A DNA stretch of 10,406 nt from Gonium pectorale (lineage: Eukaryota > Chlorophyta > Chlorophyceae > Chlamydomonadales > Volvocaceae): assembly GCA_001584585.1 (NCBI GenBank), contig LSYV01000036.1:400074-410479 (forward strand), read 5' to 3'. This document shows, piece after piece, positions 1 to 7,600 of the stretch; the first letter of the stretch is position 1, and each line of letters starts with the position of its first letter. The position numbers and the translations under genes are program-made. The notes beneath the pieces are model-generated. The model had not been told where the DNA came from. It did no database searches and saw only the letters and a program-made list of their open reading frames with translations.

Positions 1-210
1 GGTGCTGGCGGTGCACTGATAGGGTGGCGCATGACACGGCAAGTACGCACGAAGCAATGGCTATGTGGGTGGTCTGGGTTGAGGCTGAGAACAGAGCTGG
101 CCAGCACGTATGTGTGCCCAGGTGCTGCTGGTGGTGCATTGATAGTAGCATGCTCCGGCATATGCACGTGAGACAATGACTGGGTTGAGGTTGGCATGCT
201 GGCATCTGCT
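1..210. repeat. Diverged tandem duplication, about 120-base period
   Basis: The segments starting at 1 and at 121 share, in order, GGTGCTG, a GGTGCA(C/T)TGATAG block, a CATG..CGGCA block with a following CACG element, CAATG, and CTGGGTTGAGG. The blocks are interrupted by small indels. This suggests two degraded copies of one unit, and earlier copies may lie before the window. Confidence 0.5.
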
Positions 211-237
211 GACTGTAACCCAACAGTATGGCTTCCT

Positions 238-400
238 ATGTATCTTACGGGCCCTATCGTCGGTATGGTGAGGGCCGTATGGGCCATATGGTCAGTACGG
301 GGCCATACGGGCCCTAAGGGGACCTTATGTGAACCGGACCCTATGTGTTAAGGCCTCCTGGGCATATGGCACATACGGTGATGCCCTTACGGACCTTAAG
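238..400. repeat. Palindrome-rich segment
   Basis: Many short inverted and repeated words based on GGGCC, CCATATGG and CCTTA/TAAGG occur here. For example, GGGCCGTATGGGCC at 272-285 faces GGCCATACGGGCCC at 301-314, and ACCTTAAGG-type words follow. The composition is unlike its flanks. It may be an old repeat or a replication/recombination-prone site. Confidence 0.4.
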
Positions 401-1366
401 GGCATTTTGACTGCTATAGGGAGGGCGAGCGCTGCACGGTTGAAAGTGTTGTTGCGCCAGAGGCGAACCAGCTGCATTTTGATGCGCCTGCATCCTGCTG
501 ATGTCCAGTTGCTCAAGCAGATTGAGGGAAGAAGGGGAAGAAGAGGGATGTTGCACATTTCCAAGTGGGAGTTTCGTGGCTCCTAGTGATGTAGTGGATG
601 TGTAGTGGATGTGAACATATAACACAGAGCCGTGAAGGCCTTCGCCGGAGGCCTCCCCTGGAGCGCCTTGACAGACTGTGCTGGCGTGTATCCGCATGCG
701 TCCGTGTGTGTTTACGAGTTGGCATCTGCTTGGTCTCCCTGGGGTGCTCCATCCCCCTGGAGTGCTCCGTCCCTCCCCCGCGCACGTAGTGGCGCATGTA
801 TCTTCGCAGCAGTGCCTGCTCCGACGTGTGCTGTGTCCCTGCATGTCACCCGCCACCTGGCTGGATCGTCCTGCCGGACCTCTCGCCCACGTCCTAGCCC
901 AGTTGAGTTTATCTAGCGCCAGCCAACACCACCAACCGAATACGGACGACGACGCCCTGGGCGCGAATACCTGGCGGCTGCCTGCAGCTCGGAACGCCGA
1001 CGCCCTCCGGGAGCTGGCGAACCGATGGCGAACCGCACGTGCATGCGGGGCGCCCCGTGCGGGCCCAATCGTGGGCCGGCAGCCCGGCACCGAGCGCAGT
1101 GGCCTGGGCCGCCGGTGACAGGACTCCAGGGCCGCGAGTGTGCTGCTGAGTGGGCAGACCAACGCACGGGCAGCGCCATGGCGGCACTTGTGAGGGCGCG
1201 ACACGCCTGGCCCCAGGCCGGTGCCTGCGGAAGAGGGCACGGCGGGCCCCCGCCCTTGCGGCCCCACAAGCGGTCTCTAGGCTGAGCTGGCCGCGCCCTA
1301 GGCCCTCGCCTCCCGCACAAACCCCTCCCCCTCGCCGCCTTTCCCGAGAAAGCAGCATGCAGCCAG

Positions 1367-1399
1367 ACAACCAACAACCAACCAACCATACAACCAACG
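1367..1399. repeat. CCAA/ACAACC simple repeat
   Basis: Tandem ACCA/CAACC words with few interruptions. On the minus strand they translate to a misleading hydrophobic Val/Gly/Trp/Leu run. Confidence 0.7.
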
Positions 1400-1668
1400 A
1401 TCTGATCACCAAGCCTAAGCAACAAACCAGCAAGTTCTTCAGCTCCAGCGTATGGATGCAACAGTGTACGACGAAGAAAGATGTTTTTTTGTCCGGGCGC
1501 CGTACGAGGCGTCACAGCGCCGTGCGCCGCAAACTCCCTGTCGCATCAACCGTACGGCGCACAACGGGATAACTTCTGGCATTGCCGTGCTCTTAATTTG
1601 CGTGACCACTGAAGCACCGGGTGCTCAATCCACCGTCGCTCATACGCAAAAGATACCAAATACACCCC

Positions 1669-1696
1669 CCACCACCACTACCACCACCACCACCTC
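1669..1696. repeat. ACC trinucleotide microsatellite
   Basis: Near-perfect ACC repeat after a short C run, with one CTA interruption. Confidence 0.85.
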
Positions 1697-1845
1697 CGCC
1701 CCGAGACAGCATCCGGGCGACCTCTTCCGTGGCCGAGGTCCCACCACAGTTCCGTGACCGCCGCCAGCTTTCTTCCCTACGGCGCGATGGTTGGCGGGCC
1801 GGACCACACCCTATCCCGCCATGCCGCCGCCCCCGACCGCCGCCC

Positions 1846-2089
1846 CTCACGAGCTCCTCACGCCCCGCACAGCTGCCCCCCTCCATGCGCCTAGCCCACC
1901 CCGGCAGTGTGCGGGCTGCGGCGGAGCCCGAGCGCCCCGCCCCGCCTCCCCTAGCGGGCGGGCGGCGCAAAGGGCGCCAGGCCGGGCGGGAAGGGCGGGA
2001 ACGTCGGTGTAGCCGCCGGCGGCCTCCTCCTGCCGCTTGGCAAGGCGGGCGGCGGTGACGCCCGAGATGATCGCCGCGATCGTGGACCA
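1846..2089 (-). other. Coding-like open frame downstream of an in-frame TGA
   Basis: Directly after the TGA, in the same frame as the membrane protein, the sequence reads WSTIAAIISGVTAARLAKRQ and then EEAAGGYTDVPALPARPGA. Codons at the start are strongly G/C-ending (ATC, GTC, AAG, CAG, GAG). The frame is open to a TGA near 1846, but after about residue 40 it becomes Arg/Gly/Pro-rich and loses a coding look. It may be the real C-terminal tail of the membrane protein, 3' untranslated sequence, or a remnant. Confidence 0.3.
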
Positions 2090-2103
2090 TCACAGCAGCC
2101 CGA
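2090..2103 (-). CDS. Possible last exon of the membrane protein, ending in TGA
   Basis: The acceptor GCGTCCAG|TC is in phase 1, exactly matching the donor at 2561. The join reads VGLL, then TGA at 2092-2090, which would complete a hydrophobic end LPLLLAAVLVGLL. The exon would be only 14 bases. The same frame continues past TGA with coding-like sequence (see findings), so this may not be the true end. Confidence 0.35.
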
Positions 2104-2245
2104 CTGGACGCAGGTCACGGGTGTGGATGGGGCGGGGGGGGGGCGAGGCGGGCGTAGGAGGAGCAGCAGGCAGGGAAGGAGCCAACGGAGATGGGGTTGG
2201 CGAGGGGTGGCCAAAGTGCGAGCTGTGGCAAGCATCGTAGACACG

Positions 2246-2278
2246 GGTGTGCGTGTGTGCATGTGTGTGTGTGTGTGT
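2246..2278. repeat. GT dinucleotide microsatellite
   Basis: Imperfect GT repeat with C and A interruptions at first, then an uninterrupted GT run. It lies in the proposed intron between the membrane-protein exons. Confidence 0.85.
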
Positions 2279-2561
2279 ATTTGAGCCTGCGGGCCCGTCA
2301 GCGGGTGCCACCACACCGTACATGGCGCTGCGTAGTCTGCACGCAATGAAGCGCCCCGCTCCGCCCCTACCATGGCTATCTACCAAGCAACCACACGCAT
2401 TACCCCCCCCCCTCCCATCCACGTCCACATCCAAGTTCCCCCCGCCAACATCGCCATGGTTCTCGTTAACCCTACATACGGCACGCCCCAGTCCGCAGTA
2501 CATACCGCCCCTCATCCCCCACCCCCTGCCCGCCGCTCCCCATGGGTCCCCGCGCGCTCAC

Positions 2562-2734
2562 CCAGCACGGCAGCCAGCAGCAGCGGCAGCGCCCGCGTGC
2601 GGCAGTAGGGGTAGCAGGCCAGGGGGAAGAGGAAGATCCAGTAGAGGCCGCAGGATATGTAGCCGCTGCAGCAGCACAGGAAGGCCTGCACCGCCCAGGT
2701 GCCCAGGCAGCAGCTGCTCTTGCGGACAAGCAGC
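2562..2734 (-). CDS. Internal exon of an unrecognised cysteine-rich membrane protein
   Basis: The exon lies between a GGCGCAG acceptor, preceded by a pyrimidine tract of about 70 bases, and a GTGAGC donor. It encodes 57 complete codons: a basic start LLVRKSSCCLGTWAVQA, a cysteine- and aromatic-rich membrane segment FLCCCSGYISCGLYWIFLFP, the loop LACYPYCRTR, and the start of a second hydrophobic segment, LPLLLAAVL. Third positions are almost all G or C, which picks this frame over the others. It enters in phase 2 and leaves in phase 1. I do not recognise the family. The two-segment hairpin suggests an integral membrane protein. Read-through of the donor would instead stop at 2512. Confidence 0.7.
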
Positions 2735-2748
2735 CTGCGCCAGCGGAC

Positions 2749-2820
2749 GGGGGGGGCGCCGGAGAGAGGGAGAGGGAGGGAGAGAAGGGGAGGGAGGTGG
2801 GAGGGGGGCCGGGGCAAGGG
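2749..2820. repeat. Purine tract with G-quadruplex-type runs
   Basis: Nearly all purine on the plus strand: G7 followed by GA-rich words. At 2787-2808 there are four runs of three or more G with short spacers (2787, 2792, 2799, 2803). Its complement forms the pyrimidine tract before the exon at 2734. Confidence 0.65.
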
Positions 2821-3242
2821 TAGTTTTTTGTGGATAGATGCTGGGGTTCCCGCTTCAGGGGAATCGTCGGGGCGGCGCAAGCTGGTAGGCCGAAGGGCCA
2901 AGCAGCAATGGAGCGCCGGGAGAGGGAGGGGAAGGGACGGGGGAGTCCTGTGTCTTGCAACCGCCTGGGAATGCTGGGATGCTCTGCAAGCCGCCTCCCT
3001 GCCCAGCCCGCACCCTCGGCGCCCGCCCGCCTTGCTGACGGACGGCCCCGCGCCGCCACCTCTCGCCCCGCCCCGCACCACCGCCAGTAGCCCCACACCC
3101 CTACCCACCCACGCGGCCACGCCCCTCGCCGCCTCCTTGACGTCATTACAAAGCCGCCCAGCTCCCACATCTCCTCCCAATTCCAACAGGCCTCATGAAC
3201 CCTCCCCCGTCCCCAGAACGTCCCCCCCTCAGCCCCGCTCAC

Positions 3243-3302
3243 CACAGCCGGAGCGACCACACCTTCTCGCACGGGCGAGAGGGGGGGGGCGGGAGCCATC
3301 AT
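3243..3302 (-). CDS. Possible first exon (tentative)
   Basis: ATG ATG at 3302-3297 opens MMAPAPPLSPVREGVVAPAV, followed by a GTGAGC donor, phase 0. An in-frame TGA lies just upstream with no acceptor between, so if coding this must be a start. It would lie 5' of the membrane-protein exon at 2734, but the phases (0 versus 2) require an additional middle exon that I could not identify. Low confidence. Confidence 0.2.
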
Positions 3303-4625
3303 GTGGAAGCCAATACGTTCACGTCAACCGTTTGCTCCTCTATCTAATACGCCACGCTTGAGCTTCATTCCGTTTCTCAAAATGCCCCCGTTGCCCGTGA
3401 TCCCCTTGCCCACCTTTCGCCTCAGGGGCGGCGCCAGCGGTACTCGAGGAGGAGGCGGAGTTGCTCTGTGAAGCGCCGAACCGCCGTAGCAATGTATGCT
3501 CGCAGGCGTTGAGCGAGGGTTTTGTGGGTTTCGTGGTATGCGGACGGCTGGGTCAGAGCGGGCTACCTAGGCGTATGTACTCGCAGTCGTCGCAGGAGGG
3601 AGCCCTGTGTCAGGTATGTTCAGGATGCACGACTTGGTACACCCTTGGGTGCATACGTACGGTGCCTACAGCACCAGGCAGACGCAGCTGCGCGGACGTG
3701 ATGGCGTGTTCAGCATACATAGCCCGGTACCAAGCAAGAGGAAGTCATGACATCCTGCAGCGACCCAGCGAGCGAGCGAGCCCTCCTGTGGGACCCAGCG
3801 GCGGCTCCAGCGCTCCACCCAACTGGCTCACGGCCGTCGCTCCCCGTGCCCTCCTGGAGACCGCCCCCTCCCCAACGTCTCAAAAATGCCCCACTCCAAT
3901 TGCTCAGCTACAGGGCTTGATCGCTGCTCCGCTCAAGCAATCCCGGCCAGCTTGCTTGCTCCGTCTGTGCGTTTATATTTGTGGATCGGCCACCGCTGGC
4001 CTGCCTGGACAGTGTCCTCAGCGGCCTCAGCCCCGGCCCAGCAGCCCACACGAGCTGCCACCGGCCCTCCCTCCGCCCTGTTTCCTTATTACCCCAGCCC
4101 GCCACTGGCGGTGCCGTCAGTTACCTTCGAGCAATTCACGTACGGCACCATCAAGCCCTCGGCTGAACTGCGGAATGCATGCCGCGCGTGGCACGCGTGC
4201 ACCATAATAACAAGACACGTCCCTGGCGACAACCCTGTTTGATTGTTTACCCTGGCATGCCCGGCTCTCTCCGCCAACACCTGTTGACGTCATTGCTCGC
4301 ACTGCTGCGATACCAGTATACCAGACCAGGCCTCCCACAAAATCGGATGGTGGGCGGTCGGGAGCTGGAGGCCCATGCTATGCGTCACCCGTCGCCGCCG
4401 CCAGATGTCGGAAAGCCCGGCCTGGATGATCCTTCCTGCGTACCGCGATCACACATGCGCGAACGCAGTCGGGCGGTCTGACACGGTGCCGGTGCCGGTG
4501 GGCCAGCCCTGACGGCGGCGGCCGGTCCGGGCAGCCCTAGGTCTCGGCCACCATCCCTCAGTCCGCCAGCATGATCCGCGCCTCGATCTAGCCACAGCAG
4601 CCCCTGTACAGCGGGGCCCCTCGCT

Positions 4626-4694
4626 CTACAGCGTCGTCTGGAATTCCTGGTGACTGAGCTGCAGCTGCCGCCAGCTCAGCGACTCGCCCGGGGC
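4626..4694 (-). CDS. DUF1517 gene, exon 8 and stop codon
   Basis: After a CCACACAG acceptor, the frame reads APGESLSWRQLQLSHQEFQT followed by TL and TAG, 22 residues in all. This mirrors the DUF1517 C-terminus, in which a short D-x-LS-x-x-EL-x-x-DYPxL tail follows WTPQ. The preceding intron is about 550 bases and contains C-rich repeats. No TGTAA poly(A) signal, the usual one in chlorophycean algae, was seen just downstream. Confidence 0.85.
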   Translation of the reverse strand, partial: APGESLSWRQLQLSHQEFQTTL

Positions 4695-7600
4695 CTGTGT
4701 GGATGGGTCAGTTGGCGTAGCACACGGATGTTGTTAGGTGCACGGAGACGTATGTAGCCGGTAGATAGATAGGGACGATCTTCGTCACGTGTCGTATGGA
4801 TACCTGGTGTGAGATGTATTTCGGGGTGGCAGGTGCACCAGGGGATATGGGAGAATGGGACCTGCCGGTTACGCGCGTTGACCAGCTCCATCCCCGGTCG
4901 GCCTGACTGCATCACCGCTAGCTCGAAGTTGGCCTTGTCGAGCGACGTAGCATCCCAGCCAAGCGCACACGCACAGACCACGCACGGGCCACAGATCACG
5001 TGTGCATGTGGGCATAGCACGTGTAGGCTTGGACCGACGCTGTCTGTGGCGTGTCGTGGAGTCAACGAACCGGCAGGCAGAGCAGGCACCACAGAAACAC
5101 AACAGCGCATACGCCCACGCACCCACGCACGCAAACACGAACCCACCCACCCACGACCCCAGGCGCCAGCTGCCATGCACGCGCTCGGTGCGATGCGCCC
5201 ACGTACCACTTACGAGCCAACGTACCACTGACGAGCCCACCCACCTTTGGCGCCCAAACCACCTCCAGCTGCAGCAAGTCGTCTACTCGCAGTTTGCCAA
5301 AGCTAAGCAGCCCCTCGCAAAGCTCCTCAGGGGTTGCCAGGTGCCGGCCGCTGCCCCCGCCTCCGCGCTGTGGGCCTGCAGGAGCCCACATACGTTCCGG
5401 CAGCAGCCGCAGCCCGCGGGCCACGAGCATCACCGTAACCACCACGGTGTCCTCCCCTGCAGCAGCCGCTGCCTGGGGTAGAGGGGCCGCTCTCCCTGCC
5501 AGCACCGCCGACAGCGCTGCCGTCATCACCGCGGCGGCCTCCTCGGCCGTGAAGCGCTCGCTGCTGCTGCTGGGTGAAGTTTTGCCCGGCACCGCCAGTG
5601 CGCTGACCGGGCTGTAGGTCCGGGGCCGGGACCTGGCACAGCACATGGCGGGTGGCGGGTGGAGCGTGGCGCGCGGGAGGGCGGGAGCAAACATCCTTCC
5701 GAACGAAGGAACGTGATTAGCGTTGGGCCCCACGTTGGGCCTTGACATTTCGGTCTCCTGTCTGCCGAAAGGGTGCCGTTTTCTCGCTCACGTCCGACCC
5801 ACGCCCACAACCACGTACCCGGCGCGCGCCTGCTCCTCCAGCGACCACCGCAGCAGCTCCCTCTCCGCGTCCTCCTCGCTGCCACAGCCCACCTCCTCGC
5901 CCGCCCCGTACGAAACCTCCTCGGAGCGCTGGAGCAGCGTGAGCAGCGTCTCTTGGGATGCGGTCGGTAGACATGCATGGGGCGGCGGGCATGGGCAACG
6001 GGGCGGAGCTTTACAGCAAGGCAACGCGACGGGGGAAGCTTGACAGCAAATATAAGCGCGAGTCACTCGCTTACGTGCCTGCCGCCGACTGCTTACCTGC
6101 TTGGCTGCTCGCGTTTGGTGGGGCGGGGCCCGCATATCGCCGCCGGCTGCCTGGCCCTTGTGACAGCCCCGCCCGGGCGCAACTCACCTGCCGCCTCGTG
6201 TCCCGACGCGCGCTACTACCGTACCCGCTGCTGCCCGCCACCCGCCACCCGCCACCCGCCCACCACCGCACCTCGCAGCAGCTTGTGCCGCGCCTTGGGG
6301 GCGTCTCCCCTGCCCGCCTTGTCCGCGTCCGCCTGCAGAGCCGCCAGGCGGGCCTGCAGATGCACCGTACCGCCGGCGCGCTGGGAATAATGAAGGATGG
6401 GGGGGATGCAGCAGAGGATGCAGCAGCCGGCGACAGCAATTGCAAGGCCCAAGGGTCGCCGGCACCCCTGATGTATGTCTGGATGGATGGACAGCGAGCA
6501 GCGGCTTGAGAAGTTGAGATTGGACGCCTACATTTACAACTTATATGTACAGCTCACTAGTGTTGAGCCGTACGGTACGGGGTACGACCAGATGTAACTC
6601 CTAACTTAAGGAAAGCAGCCGTCTTACATACGCCTCAGCGCGCCGCGCGCGTCCCACAGCACGCAGCAGAGGCTTTTGGCGCTTCGGGATCCCGGTCGCC
6701 GTTGACCCCGGGGCCGTCGCCCCGCACTGTGGGCCGCCTTGGCACCGCGCGCATCCTTCTGATTGGGCCCGGCGAGGGATCATCCGCACGTGCTCCTTCC
6801 CCGGGCAAGCTCCGTGCTCTCTCGCTCTCGCCGCCCCCCCCCCCAACGCTCCCTTCCCTCCCTCCCCCGCGCACCTGCAGCTCCGCCCTGGCCTCGGCGC
6901 CCCCGCCCATCAGCACCACCTGCAACCCGCGTGTGTGCGTGTGTAGGGGGCCATGGGGCCCGGGAGCAGGAGGGCACGAGCCAGGGGGGGGCACGCGGTG
7001 AATGCAACAGCGCATGGATGTTTCTTTTTCCGTGAATGTTGCGTGTCGCAGTGCGTGAGCACCGGGATCTGGGTCGGCAACATGCAATGCAGCGGTGTCG
7101 TCGCAGCAGCGGGTACCTCAGATTACTCGTATCCCCTGATTGTTTGTGTTCCTTGCTCGCGCCGATTGTGGAAAAAAGAAAACACTGCAATTGGGGAGCC
7201 ACAGCTCTACGTACGTACATACGTGGGGCGCCAACCGACCACTGCTGCTGGCCGCCGCATCGAAGCAGCAAAAGCGAACGGCTCTTCCCTGCCAACTCAT
7301 TGTGCTCATTGCATTGAGCGGCGCACGTCGCTCGTCGTTTCAGCGGCAAGTCGCAATAGGTCCGGCTCCAGCCGGCAGCACGTCCACACGCCGGTTCGTT
7401 CAACGCACCTGCCTCCGGGCCTCGCTCACCTGGAGCCGGGCCGCTACGTGCAACGGTAACAGCGGTGCCGTTGCCGCCGGAAGAGGGTGTGCCGCCGAGT
7501 CCGCCGCATTGTGCAGCATCGGGTTTGTCGAGTAGGACAGGTACTGCGGGACCAACCGGAAGTTGTCAGCTTCACCCATCTCGGACGCATACCTGCATGC

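Larger units (their letters stand above)
1..2089. other. No supported gene; repeats and GC-rich filler
   Basis: Open frames of up to 308 codons (minus strand, 1267-341) exist, but they overlap open frames in other phases, lack biased codons and show no domain. I read them as by-products of high GC content. The stretch holds the 5' duplication, palindrome-rich DNA at 238-400, a doubled GTAGTGGATGT at 591-612, a CCAA-type repeat at 1367-1399 and an ACC repeat at 1669-1696. The segment 2089-1846 is described separately. Confidence 0.5.
2735..4625. other. No firmly supported gene; intron and intergenic sequence
   Basis: Apart from the tentative exon at 3243-3302, I see no coding exon with good support. 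On the plus strand, a possible exon runs from a CTCAG acceptor at 3425 to a GTATGT donor near 3614, but it has weak codon bias and no recognisable domain. The purine tract at 2749-2820 is the pyrimidine tract of the minus-strand intron. The 3' end of the DUF1517 transcript should lie below 4626. Confidence 0.4.

Noticed and set aside
341..1267. 308-codon minus-strand ORF
   Set aside because: Its length is unremarkable at this GC content. It has mixed codon use and no domain, crosses repeats, and overlaps several open frames in other phases.
913..1515. 200-codon minus-strand ORF with an apparent membrane segment
   Set aside because: The hydrophobic run comes from translating the CCAA simple repeat at 1367-1399; the rest is Arg/Gly/Pro-rich without coding bias.
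3972..3977. TATAAA on the minus strand
   Set aside because: It could drive the membrane-protein gene, but it lies about 670 bases from the tentative start with no supporting element. A TATAAG at about 6050 lies inside an intron and is equally unsupported.
3461..4207. 248-codon plus-strand ORF
   Set aside because: No domain and poor codon bias. Only its first part (3426-3613) has exon-like borders, so I mention it without calling a gene.
4676..5209. Minus-strand ORF with DATSLDKANFELAVMQSGRP, considered as the DUF1517 C-terminus
   Set aside because: It has no usable in-phase acceptor and runs on without a stop. The exon at 4694-4626 matches the family tail and phase much better.
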